This document shows, piece by piece, positions 53,661 to 61,422 of a stretch of DNA of 64,000 nt. Position 1 is the first letter of the stretch. Every line of letters begins with the position of its first letter. The stretch is taken from assembly GCF_004340685.1 (NCBI RefSeq), contig NZ_SLUN01000023.1:1-64000 (forward strand), in the 5' to 3' direction. The stretch comes from Hydrogenispora ethanolica (GTDB lineage Bacteria > Bacillota > UBA4882 > UBA8346). Both the position numbers and the translations under genes were made by a program. The notes under the pieces are model-generated. The model saw nothing but the letters and a program-made list of their open reading frames with translations. It did no database searches and had not been told where the DNA came from.

Positions 53661-54818
53661 TTAAAAGTTTTCCCGCAGGATGTTCAGCAGATCTTCCGGC
53701 CTGGCCTCCCGGGGGTTCGCCTTCAATGAACCCGAGGGCAGGCTCTCCGCCACGATTGCCGGCAGGTCCGCCTCGGCGAGGCCGAGGCTCCGGATATGGG
53801 GCGGGATCCCCAATTTCTTCTCCAGCCCCATTAAGGTTTTGATGCCCATGGCGGCGGCGTCGATCGGGTCCATTCCGCCGACCGGATGGCCCAGCGCTTT
53901 GGCGATGGAGGCGTATTTTTCATAACTGACCGCCATGTTAAAGCGCATCACCGGCACCAGCAGCACCGCGCAAACCAGTCCGTGCGGCTTGCCGGTGCGG
54001 ATCCCGATGGGATGCGCCAGGCCGTGGACCGCCCCCAACCGGGCGTTGCTCAAGGCGACTCCGGCCATCAGGCTGCCCAGCGCCATCTGGGAACGGGCCT
54101 CCGCGTCATGACCGTTTTGATAAGCCCGCAGCAGGTGAGCGCCGATCCGTTCGACGGCCGACCAGGCGTAGATGTCCGTCAACGGGCTGGCGCCGCGGGA
54201 AGTGAAGGCCTCAATTCCTTGAACCAGAGCATCCAGTCCCGAATAAGCGGTCGCCTCCGGCGGCAGGGAAAAAGTCAGGCCCGGATCGACCACCGCCACG
54301 GTTGGCGTCAGTTGCGGTCCGCGGATCGACTGTTTGATTTGGCGCTCGGCATCCGAGAGCACCGCGTTGAAGGTCACTTCCGCCCCCGATCCGGCGGTGG
54401 TCGGAACCGTCACGATCGGCAGGCCGGGAGACTCAATCGGCCCGCCGTCAAAATAGTAGCCGATCCCTTGGCCGGTCCGGTAAAGCGCGGCAATGGCCTT
54501 GGCGGTGTCCATGGCGCTGCCGCCGCCCAGGCCCAGCACCCACTCGACTTGTTCGCTCCGGGCCAGTTCCAGGCCCTTGGCCAGCGTCCCCAGGGACGGT
54601 TCCGGCTCCACTTCGGCGAAACGGAACGGGGTCAGCCCGGCCTCGGCCAGCAAGCTTTCAATTCGCGCCAATACGCCGTTATGGACGGTGGAATGCCGGC
54701 CGGTGACCACCAGGACCTTGGTTCCGAAGGGCTTTCCAACCGCCGGAAGTTCCCGGACGGCATCCATTCCGAAGACGATCCGGGTATTCAACGCAAAAAA
54801 TTGTGTGGCAGACGGCAT
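53661..54818 (-). CDS. Iron-containing alcohol dehydrogenase
   Basis: About 385 residues, group III ADH. ATG at 54818 follows GGGGGTAGCCTGTG. NAD-binding GGGSAMDTAKAIAALY; TVPTTAGSGAEVTFNAV; metal ligands in YSGLDALVQGIEAF (Asp) and ARLGAVHGLAHPIG (His), then KPHGLVCAVLL. Interconverts an alcohol and aldehyde (ethanol, butanol, 1,3-propanediol or lactaldehyde types); substrate undetermined. Monocistronic. Confidence 0.9.
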   Translation of the reverse strand: MPSATQFFALNTRIVFGMDAVRELPAVGKPFGTKVLVVTGRHSTVHNGVLARIESLLAEAGLTPFRFAEVEPEPSLGTLAKGLELARSEQVEWVLGLGGGSAMDTAKAIAALYRTGQGIGYYFDGGPIESPGLPIVTVPTTAGSGAEVTFNAVLSDAERQIKQSIRGPQLTPTVAVVDPGLTFSLPPEATAYSGLDALVQGIEAFTSRGASPLTDIYAWSAVERIGAHLLRAYQNGHDAEARSQMALGSLMAGVALSNARLGAVHGLAHPIGIRTGKPHGLVCAVLLVPVMRFNMAVSYEKYASIAKALGHPVGGMDPIDAAAMGIKTLMGLEKKLGIPPHIRSLGLAEADLPAIVAESLPSGSLKANPREARPEDLLNILRENF

Positions 54819-54902
54819 CACAGGCTACCCCCGTTGGAAACAGAATCACAATCGATAAATGATTCGCCGTCGGCCCGGGATCTCCTGCGTTCATCGGCCC
54901 GA

Positions 54903-54932
54903 TAAAAAATGGGCGTATCATTCGCCCATTCG
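54903..54932 (-). terminator. Intrinsic terminator of tlyA
   Basis: Minus strand AATGGGCG pairs with CGCCCATT, followed by TTTTTAT. Confidence 0.88.
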
Positions 54933-54985
54933 GAAACGCGTTGAAACCATCGGATTCTTTTGCGGTTTTACCGGCGGGCAGCCGG

Positions 54986-55795
54986 TTACGCGTCTTGGAG
55001 CGCGCGCCAGGCTTCGGCGACCACCCGGTCCGGTTCCAGATCGGGGGCGGCGGGATGTTCGGCCGCCAAGCGCCAGTGCCCGAGATACTCGATATTTCCC
55101 TCCGGTCCCCGGATCGGGGAAAAGGTCAAGCCCATCAGCTTCCAGCCCAAACCGGGTCCGTTCCGGATCAAGCGTTGCAGGACTTCACAGTGGACCCCGC
55201 TATCCCGGACCACCCCTTTCTTGCCCACTTTCTCCTTGCCGGCTTCGAATTGCGGTTTGATCAGGGTGATCAGCTCGCCGCCGGGCCGGATCAAGTCGCG
55301 AAACTTCGGTAAGACCAGTTCCAGCGAGATAAAGGAAAGGTCGGCAGTGATCAGGTCCGGCGGCTCCGGCAAGCGGGAGGAATCGAAATAACGGATGTTC
55401 TCCCGTTCGAACACCGTCACCCTGGGATCCTGGCGCAGTTTCCAGGCGAGCTGGCCATATCCGACATCCACGGCGTAAACCCCGGCCGCTCCCGACTGCA
55501 GCAGCAAATCGGTAAAACCGCCGGTCGAGGCCCCGGCATCCAGGCAGATCCGGCCGGCCACCGCGATGCCGAACCCGGTCAGGGCCTTGGCCAGTTTATG
55601 GGCGCCCCGGCTGACATATTGCGGCCCGCCGGTCGTGACGGTCACCGGTTGAGACCCGGGGTCCACCGTTTGGCCGGGCTTCTCGATCCGTTTGCCGCCG
55701 ATGCTCACCTCGCCGGCCATGATCGCCCGTTGCGCTTTCTCGCGGCTTTCAAAGTATCCCTGCTCCACAAGCCAAGTATCGATCCGTTGTTTCAT
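54986..55795 (-). CDS. tlyA: TlyA family rRNA 2'-O-methyltransferase
   Basis: 269 residues: an N-terminal S4 RNA-binding domain (IDTWLVEQGYFESREKAQRA, about residues 5-60), then an FtsJ-type methyltransferase. SAM-binding CLDAGASTGGFTDLLLQ; catalytic Lys-Asp-Lys-Glu tetrad in HKLAKAL, TADLSFISL, LIKPQFEAG and GNIEYLG. Family members methylate 16S and/or 23S rRNA ribose; older annotation calls them hemolysins. ATG at 55795, ten bases after the NRAMP-like gene, so it may be read from the Mg operon. Confidence 0.93.
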   Translation of the reverse strand: MKQRIDTWLVEQGYFESREKAQRAIMAGEVSIGGKRIEKPGQTVDPGSQPVTVTTGGPQYVSRGAHKLAKALTGFGIAVAGRICLDAGASTGGFTDLLLQSGAAGVYAVDVGYGQLAWKLRQDPRVTVFERENIRYFDSSRLPEPPDLITADLSFISLELVLPKFRDLIRPGGELITLIKPQFEAGKEKVGKKGVVRDSGVHCEVLQRLIRNGPGLGWKLMGLTFSPIRGPEGNIEYLGHWRLAAEHPAAPDLEPDRVVAEAWRALQDA

Positions 55796-55804
55796 GGTCC
55801 ACCT

Positions 55805-57052
55805 TCAAAAGATCGGAATGAAGATATCGGCCGTATAAACCACCGTCAGTAAAATGATGGCGCCGACCGTGATATAGGAAAGGATATTAAAGAACGGTTT
55901 GTTGGTATGTTCCCCCATCACCTTGGGGTCGTTGGTCAACTTCAGCATAAAGATCAGGATGATCGGGACCAGGATGCCGTTGATCACCTGCGAGACCAGC
56001 ATGATCGAGAATAACTGGCGCACCGGAATGAAGATAACGCAAGCGCCGATAGCAATCAATAAAGTATAGAGGGTGAAAAAGATCGGCGCTTCCTTGAACT
56101 TCCGGTTGATGCTGCTCTCCCAGCCAAAGGCTTCGCAGATCGCATAGGAGGTCGAGAGCGGCACGATCCCCGCCCCCAGGGTGGACGCGCCGAACAATCC
56201 CAGTGCAAACAGGTACTTGGCGTTGGCGCCGGCGAGCGGCCCCAACGCCCGGGCCGCATCCTCGGCCGTACTGACCACGACGCCCGTCTTGTAAAGGGTG
56301 GCGGCGGTGGAAACGATGATGAAAAAGGCAATAAAATCCGTGATAAACGCGCCGATCAGCACATCGGCCCGTTCATAAGCGTAATGTTCGATGGCGATCT
56401 CCTTATCCACCACCGAGGATTGCAGAAAAAACTGCATCCAGGGAGTGATGGTCGTGCCGATCATCCCGATAAAGAGCAGGATAAACTGGCCGTCCCACAC
56501 AAACTGGGGATGAACCGATGCCTTGAGCACCTCATGCCAGTCCGGCTTGGCCAGTACCCCCGAGACAACGTAGGAGAGGAAAACCAGCGATAAGATTAAG
56601 AAAGCCTTCTCGGCCAAGGCATAGGAGCCCTTTACCACCAGAAGCCAGATGAGCAGCGCCACCACCGGAACGCTGATGATGCTGGGGACGCCGAAGATAT
56701 CCAGGCTGGCGGCGATCCCCGCGAACTCGGCGATCACCGTCCCGATATTCGCCAAAAACAACGTGACCATCGCAAAGAGGGTCAACCGCACCCCAAATTG
56801 CTCCCGGATCAGATCGGAGAGCCCTTTGCCGGTGACCACGCCCATCCGGGCGCTCATCTCCTGGATGATCGCCAGGCTGAAGGTGATCAGCAGCAGCCCC
56901 CATAGCATTTTATAGCCGTACTTGGCGCCAATGGTGGCGTAAGTGGCGATGCCGCCCGCATCATTGTCGGCGTTGGCGGTGATCAAGCCCGGCCCGACAA
57001 TGGTCAGAAAGAGCAAAAACGAACGCCACTTGCGTTTCCAAAAATCCCGCAT
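55805..57052 (-). CDS. NRAMP-superfamily metal transporter, NRAMP-related Mg type
   Basis: About 415 residues with 11 membrane helices; ATG at 57052 follows GTGGAGGAACAG. The first helix is recognisable as NRAMP (GPGLITANADNDAGGIATYA), but the metal-binding DPGN is DAGG. The sixth-helix motif MPH is TPW (GTTITPWMQFFLQS), so the methionine that selects transition metals is absent. This matches the NRAMP-related Mg2+ transporters (NRMT) rather than Mn/Fe importers. The operon is headed by an M-box Mg2+ riboswitch and an MgtE-type sensor protein, supporting Mg2+ transport. Substrate is inferred, not proven. Confidence 0.85.
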   Translation of the reverse strand: MRDFWKRKWRSFLLFLTIVGPGLITANADNDAGGIATYATIGAKYGYKMLWGLLLITFSLAIIQEMSARMGVVTGKGLSDLIREQFGVRLTLFAMVTLFLANIGTVIAEFAGIAASLDIFGVPSIISVPVVALLIWLLVVKGSYALAEKAFLILSLVFLSYVVSGVLAKPDWHEVLKASVHPQFVWDGQFILLFIGMIGTTITPWMQFFLQSSVVDKEIAIEHYAYERADVLIGAFITDFIAFFIIVSTAATLYKTGVVVSTAEDAARALGPLAGANAKYLFALGLFGASTLGAGIVPLSTSYAICEAFGWESSINRKFKEAPIFFTLYTLLIAIGACVIFIPVRQLFSIMLVSQVINGILVPIILIFMLKLTNDPKVMGEHTNKPFFNILSYITVGAIILLTVVYTADIFIPIF

Positions 57053-57192
57053 CTGTTCCTCCACATCCGGGGACTCATCCCGCCCCGGATCCCCAATCGT
57101 TTACCGCCCCGCTGTCAAAAATTTTCAGGCTGTCCGGCGCCAAACCATCTCACCGGTTTGATCATGTTGCCGACGGACCTGATGCCATGGGT

Positions 57193-58440
57193 TCAAAGCC
57201 GTTTTTTCTTGGGCCGCAACAATTCGTAGACCACGTCATCGATGATGACCACGCCCAGCATGACGGCATCTTTATCGACCACCGGCACGGCCAGCAGACT
57301 GTATTTGGAGATGATCTCCACCAGCGAGTTGATGGGGTCGTCATCCCGGACATAGATCACCTTGCGGTTCATGATCTGTTCCAGGCGGACCTCGGGCTGG
57401 GACACCACCAGATCGCGGAGCGACAGGATCGCGCTGAGCCGGTTCTCATCATCGACCACGTACAGATAGTAAATGGTGTCGGATTCCGGCTTGAGCCGCC
57501 GCAGTTCGGCCAGGGTCTCCTCCACCGTCATCGTCTCCTGGAATGAAATATAATCGGTGGACATCAGGCTGCCGACGGTATTCTCCGGGTACTCCATCAG
57601 TTCCCGGACCTCTTCCGAAGTTTCCTGGTCCATCTCGCTCAATAGCTGTTCGGCTTTGTCTTCATGCAGTTCGTCGAGGATATCCGCCACTTCGTCGGCG
57701 GGCATCTTCTCCAGCACGTCGGCGGCTTTCCCCACCGGCAGCTGATCCAGGATGCTGTATTGGACATCCGACTCCAGCTCTTCCAGCACGTCGGCGGCCC
57801 GGTCGTGGTCCAGCGAATTGAAGATGGCCGCGCCGGTCTTCACATCCAATTCCTCAATGATGTCCGCCAGTTCCGAAGGATGCAGGGTGCTCAGTTTGGA
57901 AGCGGTCGTCGACAACCGCAGGTTATCGAGGGGCGGGCCGATCGGTTCCATGTTGCTCCACAGGATCAACTTGCTGGGAAGGCTCTTGCCGAAGATCTCC
58001 AGCATCCGCTGGGTCGGTCTGGCCAGGTCCAGGCGGCGCATCAATCCCTCCATGCCGACGTCGACCGCCACTACGTAAAAACCGCTGGAAATGGCGGCCA
58101 TGCGGATATCGTTCACCCGCACCACTTTTTTGCCGTCCATATCCACGATCTGCTTGTCTAAAATGTGCCTCTTTAAATAAATGGAGTGTTCCGGCGGTTG
58201 GGCCTCAATCATTTCAGCGCACGTCACCACATAGGCTTTCTTCTCCTTGTTCAAGGAGATCCCCCGCCAGTCCAAAGTCTTCAGCTCATGATCCCTGGTG
58301 CTGACCACGCAGGCCACTACTTCCGGCCGTTCGGCGTTGGTACTGATCAATTCTTTCAATACCCCGATGAATTCGCCGTCAGGAGTATGAATCTTGCTGT
58401 TCAGCAACCGGCTGAGATAAAAGCTCTTCATGACAGCCAC
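57193..58440 (-). CDS. Soluble MgtE N-domain/CBS protein with PRC-barrel-like N-terminus
   Basis: About 415 residues. GTG at 58440 follows GGGGAGGAGTATCC; ATG 58431 is the alternative. The order is a PRC-barrel-like region (residues about 1-85), a second related region (IVDMDGKKVVRVNDIRMA), the superhelical MgtE-N domain (LHPSELADIIEELDVKTGAA, repeats to about 290) and two CBS domains (STDYISFQETMTVEETL, IYYLYVVDDENRLSAILSLR). The protein ends RPKKKRL with no membrane helices, so the channel of MgtE is lacking. In MgtE these cytosolic domains sense Mg2+ and gate the pore. Here the following gene is an NRAMP-type transporter, so the protein probably controls it. Confidence 0.88.
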   Translation of the reverse strand: MAVMKSFYLSRLLNSKIHTPDGEFIGVLKELISTNAERPEVVACVVSTRDHELKTLDWRGISLNKEKKAYVVTCAEMIEAQPPEHSIYLKRHILDKQIVDMDGKKVVRVNDIRMAAISSGFYVVAVDVGMEGLMRRLDLARPTQRMLEIFGKSLPSKLILWSNMEPIGPPLDNLRLSTTASKLSTLHPSELADIIEELDVKTGAAIFNSLDHDRAADVLEELESDVQYSILDQLPVGKAADVLEKMPADEVADILDELHEDKAEQLLSEMDQETSEEVRELMEYPENTVGSLMSTDYISFQETMTVEETLAELRRLKPESDTIYYLYVVDDENRLSAILSLRDLVVSQPEVRLEQIMNRKVIYVRDDDPINSLVEIISKYSLLAVPVVDKDAVMLGVVIIDDVVYELLRPKKKRL

Positions 58441-58460
58441 GGATACTCCTCCCCTCACTC

Positions 58461-58506
58461 CAAAAATAACAAAGCTTTCACCGGTGAGCGAACGCAGTGA
58501 AAGCTT
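58461..58506 (-). terminator. Terminator hairpin of the M-box expression platform
   Basis: Minus strand AAGCTTTCAC pairs with GTGAAAGCTT, then TGTTATTTTTGG, ending shortly before the ribosome binding site of the sensor gene. Expected to form when Mg2+ is bound. Confidence 0.7.
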
Positions 58507-58522
58507 CAAGAATACCCCATCA

Positions 58523-58672
58523 CTCTCGTCCGAGTTTTGGCACTACAAGGCGTTGAAGATGCGTTAGATGATGCCTTGAATTCGGCAAAATCTGTTGACC
58601 AGCTCAGATTGTCTCCAATCTTACGCGGTAGCAACCCTTATCCTTGTAGGAGCCTCACCTACCGAGTCTATA
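58523..58672 (-). ncRNA. M-box (ykoK) Mg2+ riboswitch
   Basis: The minus strand carries GGTAGGTGAGGCTCCTACA (about 58646-58664), then AAGGATAAGGGTTGCTACCG, later GGTCAACAG (about 58591-58600), and CTTGTAGTGCCAAAACTC (near 58530-58549). Order and spacing agree with the M-box aptamer known from B. subtilis mgtE. It precedes the MgtE-N/CBS and NRAMP-like genes and is followed by a terminator hairpin. High Mg2+ should switch the operon off. Confidence 0.92.
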
Positions 58673-58751
58673 CAATTGTCTTTGCCCATAGTATATGCAG
58701 ATGTCCGGGATTCCGTTAAAAATCGTACTGTTGTCCCCGCGGCCGCCGCGC

Positions 58752-58788
58752 AAAAAAATAAAACCTCCCGGAATCGAGAGGTTTGCGC
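58752..58788 (-). terminator. Intrinsic terminator downstream of the HD phosphohydrolase gene
   Basis: Minus strand AAACCTC pairs with GAGGTTT around a CG-rich loop, followed by TATTTTTTT. Confidence 0.8.
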
Positions 58789-58799
58789 GCAAAACGGAC

Positions 58800-58960
58800 C
58801 AAACCAAATCAGCCTAACAGCGGCTCCGGCGGGTGAATGCGATGCAGTTCAAGTTTCCGTGCTTACTAGGGCCAGCCTCCACCACTCACCACTCCTTCGG
58901 TTTTCCGTGAAAACCACTGTTGATATAGCCTTATGATAGATCAAAAGGATGCCTTTGTCA
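58800..58960 (-). other. Possible relic of a SAM-I-like riboswitch
   Basis: Minus strand about 58851-58890 reads GAGTGGTGGAGG-CTGGCCC then TAGTAAGCACGGAAAC. SAM-I aptamers have GAGAGGTGGAGGGACTGGCCC followed by ATGAAGCCCGGCAACC. The match is good over about 30 bases but the closing helix and later core were not found, and no gene follows before the terminator at 58752-58788. It is a decayed aptamer, another structured RNA, or chance. Confidence 0.3.
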
Positions 58961-58985
58961 AACCATTATTTGCCGCAATCTGCCG

Positions 58986-60197
58986 TTATTTCCCGAAGCC
59001 GTAGCCCATGACCTTGGTATAGGGTTCGAACATCATCTCATAGATATCCATCGCCTGCCGGTCGGTGAGTCCGGCCAGATAATCCCCGATCAAAAGCGCC
59101 TTGACATTCTCCCCGTCCCCGGCGAGTTTGACGCCGCCCCGGGTCACCTGGGCCGGCAACAACTGCGGATTCTCCCAGAACCGCTTGAAAAGCCGTTCCA
59201 GGATGAGCTTGCCCTTTTCCACCATCATCAGGACCACCGGATTCTTATAGACTTGATCGTAAAGGTAGGTGAGGAGCATCTCCAGATCCCGCTTCCGGAG
59301 CGGCGACAGCTCCACCACCGGCCGTTCCAGCCGCCGGATGGCGTCCGGCGAATCGAGGGGCAGGGCCTCCAGATTGCGCTGGGACTGAAGGATGCAGTCC
59401 ACATTGAATTCATTGATCAAGTGCCGGATCAGCCGGAGCGTCCGCAGCTGATTGGTGAACCGCCCCGCCCGCGCTTCCTCGGCCGCGATGGCCGCCACGA
59501 TCTCCTTGATGAGCGGGATCTCCAGCTCGGCCACTTCTTCCCAATGGACCAGCCCCACCCGGAGCGCGTCGTCGAGGTCGTGGGCAGCGAAGGAGAGCAT
59601 GTCGGAGAGATTCACGATCTGGGCCTCGATCCCCGGCAGCGGAAATCCCTTGAATTCCGGTGGCAGCTGGGGATTGTCAAAACGGGTCAGATGCCGGGCG
59701 ATGCCCTCCCGGGTCTCGTAGGTCAGGTTCAAGCCCGGAAAACTGGGATACCGTTCTTCCAGCCGGTCGACCACCTTCAGGCTGTGCAGATTGTGGTCGA
59801 ATCCGCCGTAACTCTTGAGTAGTTCGGCGAGGATCTCTTCCCCGGCGTGTCCGAATGGCGCGTGCCCCAGGTCGTGGGCCAAGGCGATGGCCTCCACCAG
59901 ATCCTCGTTGGCCCGCAGCACCCGGGCGAAGGTCCGGGCATGTTGAGTCACTTCCAGGGTATGGGTCAGCCGGGTCCGGTAAAAATCTCCTTCATGGACC
60001 ACAAAGACTTGCGTCTTGAATTGCAGGTTTTTGAAAGCCGCCGTGTAGATGACCCGGTCCCGGTCCCGCTGGTAACAGGTGCGGTAATCATCCTCCTGCT
60101 CCGGATATTGCCGTCCCCGGGTCGCCCGGGCCTTGGCCGCATACGGCGCAAGCGTCAATTCCTCATTGGCCTCATTCCGTTCGCGAAACGAATTCAT
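58986..60197 (-). CDS. dGTPase-like HD-domain triphosphohydrolase
   Basis: About 403 residues. ATG at 60197 follows GGGGTGATCAGG. The HD motif set for the Dgt family is complete: YRTRLTHTLEVTQHARTFAR (His), IALAHDLGHAPFGHAGEE (His-Asp and second His), and later NLSDMLSFAAHDLDDALRVG (Asp). The N-terminal DRDRVIYTAAFKNLQFKTQV is also typical. Hydrolyses dNTPs to deoxynucleoside and triphosphate; nucleotide preference cannot be read from sequence. Confidence 0.92.
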   Translation of the reverse strand: MNSFRERNEANEELTLAPYAAKARATRGRQYPEQEDDYRTCYQRDRDRVIYTAAFKNLQFKTQVFVVHEGDFYRTRLTHTLEVTQHARTFARVLRANEDLVEAIALAHDLGHAPFGHAGEEILAELLKSYGGFDHNLHSLKVVDRLEERYPSFPGLNLTYETREGIARHLTRFDNPQLPPEFKGFPLPGIEAQIVNLSDMLSFAAHDLDDALRVGLVHWEEVAELEIPLIKEIVAAIAAEEARAGRFTNQLRTLRLIRHLINEFNVDCILQSQRNLEALPLDSPDAIRRLERPVVELSPLRKRDLEMLLTYLYDQVYKNPVVLMMVEKGKLILERLFKRFWENPQLLPAQVTRGGVKLAGDGENVKALLIGDYLAGLTDRQAMDIYEMMFEPYTKVMGYGFGK

Positions 60198-60303
60198 CCT
60201 GATCACCCCGCCTCATTGGACTCGATATTGCAAGAATTCGGGAAATAACCGAAATCACCTTCCGTTCCCGAAGCTGATTTTGGCGATTCACGAGGTGAAA
60301 GGC

Positions 60304-60633
60304 TCAATCGACGATGAACAGCTTGGCTCCGGTCTCGGTATAGGAGCGGTGCGGATTCAGCTCGTCGGCCACCTGGTAGCTGGTCCCGGGGGTCAGGACG
60401 AATTTCCGGCCGTCGCTCAGCTCGGTGACCAGCTCGCCTTCGAGGACCAGCAGCACATGGCCGCGGCTGCACCAGTGGTCCGCCAGGTATCCCGGAGTAT
60501 ATTCCACCATCCGCACCCGGATGTTGCCCATCTCGAAAGTCCGCCAATAGGCGACTCCGTTGCTGCCGGAATGCTCAGTCGGGACCACGCTGCTCCAGTC
60601 GATGGTTTGAAACGGCACGTCGGTAATCTTCAT
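60304..60633 (-). CDS. Small cupin protein with DHCW-type motif
   Basis: 109 residues. ATG at 60633 follows GGAGGGCAAA. MVEYTPGYLADHWCSRGH and VLLVLEGELVTELSDGRKF form the single cupin barrel; the DHWC...GH pair would bind metal. The family is small and its function not settled. It lies just upstream of the dGTPase gene on the same strand (107-base gap). Confidence 0.8.
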   Translation of the reverse strand: MKITDVPFQTIDWSSVVPTEHSGSNGVAYWRTFEMGNIRVRMVEYTPGYLADHWCSRGHVLLVLEGELVTELSDGRKFVLTPGTSYQVADELNPHRSYTETGAKLFIVD

Positions 60634-60668
60634 TTTGCCCTCCTTGTTTCGTAGCGCCTTGACACGGC

Positions 60669-60896
60669 TTAGAGTTCCAAGCCATAAAGGTCGTCCAGTT
60701 TATCTTTCATCAGCGCCACGCAATCCTGGACCCCCTGGTTGTAATAGACCGGCCCCAGCTTCTCCGTGACGAAATCCAACAGCAACAGCGCTGCCAGATC
60801 GCCGATCTCCTCGTCCCGCACCGTGAAAAAGTATTCCTGGATGCATTTCTGCATCGCCGCTCTTTGTTCCTTACTCAACTGAATTTTGGGCTTCAT
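60669..60896 (-). CDS. DUF2164 family protein
   Basis: About 75 residues. ATG at 60896 follows AAAGGATTGCGC. KIQLSKEQRAAMQKCIQEYF, then EEIGDLAALLLLDFV and GPVYYNQGVQDCVALM, is the DUF2164 pattern. No known function. Precedes the cupin gene by 35 bases; probably one transcript cupin-wards. Confidence 0.85.
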   Translation of the reverse strand: MKPKIQLSKEQRAAMQKCIQEYFFTVRDEEIGDLAALLLLDFVTEKLGPVYYNQGVQDCVALMKDKLDDLYGLEL

Positions 60897-61026
60897 GCGC
60901 AATCCTTTCCCAATCATCATCTGGAGAACTTGCTTTCTTTTTACCAATTATAGCCATGGGCTTTCATAATTGCAAGATGGGATTCCCGTTCTTAACGAAT
61001 CGGAATCATTCCGTCCCCGGTCAAGC
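60897..61026. other. Short spacer upstream of the DUF2164 gene
   Basis: Probable promoter area, AT-rich between 60900 and 60985. No clear hexamers. The repeat tract 3 begins right after. Confidence 0.3.
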
Positions 61027-61299
61027 CCGGGTCCGGGCGCGGATCCCGCGCAAGCTTCCGCCGGGATGGCGGAAGATTCCGCAAGGGTTGCGCCGGGTCC
61101 GGCGGCAGTCGCGCAAGCCGTCGCAACCCTTGCGGGGAATTTGGCACTTCCTCCGGAAGGTTCGGCGGACCTGCGCGCCGTTCCGCCACGATTGCGGAAT
61201 GCCGTGGCAGCCCTTCGGAATGTCGCGGACGCCCCGCCGAATCGCCCGCCATAACTGCGCTGTGTCCCGCGGCCGGGCCGGCGGCTTCCTCCCTTGCGC
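61027..61299. repeat. 21-bp tandem repeat tract 3 (13 diverged GC-rich units)
   Basis: Thirteen 21-base units without gaps; examples GCGGAAGATTCCGCAAGGGTT (61069-61089) and the unit at 61195-61215 starting CGGAATGCCG. Units share a GCGGAAG-TTCCGC-like core. Plus-strand heptads such as RNAVAAL and AQAVATL look like an Ala/Leu coiled coil; the minus frame is Arg/Pro-rich. No ribosome binding site for the open frames. Lies between the terminator of the next minus gene and the start region of the DUF2164 gene. Confidence 0.82.
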
Positions 61300-61304
61300 C
61301 CATA

Positions 61305-61346
61305 AAAAAACAGAGTCTCCCGGTTCGCCGGGAAAAGGCTCTGTTA
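61305..61346 (-). terminator. Intrinsic terminator of the polymer-forming membrane protein gene
   Basis: Minus strand AACAGAG pairs with CTCTGTT around an inner CCCGG...CCGGG stem; ends in seven T. Confidence 0.9.
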
Positions 61347-61422
61347 GAGAATTCATTTCATTGCTTGACGACGGTTCCCGGCGGCGGGAAAGGGTTTCCC
61401 GTTCCCAACCGGTTTGCCGTTC

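Noticed and set aside
55805-57052. Classic Mn2+/Fe2+ NRAMP (MntH)
   Set aside because: The DPGN and MPH motifs needed for transition metals are replaced, and the operon is under an M-box.
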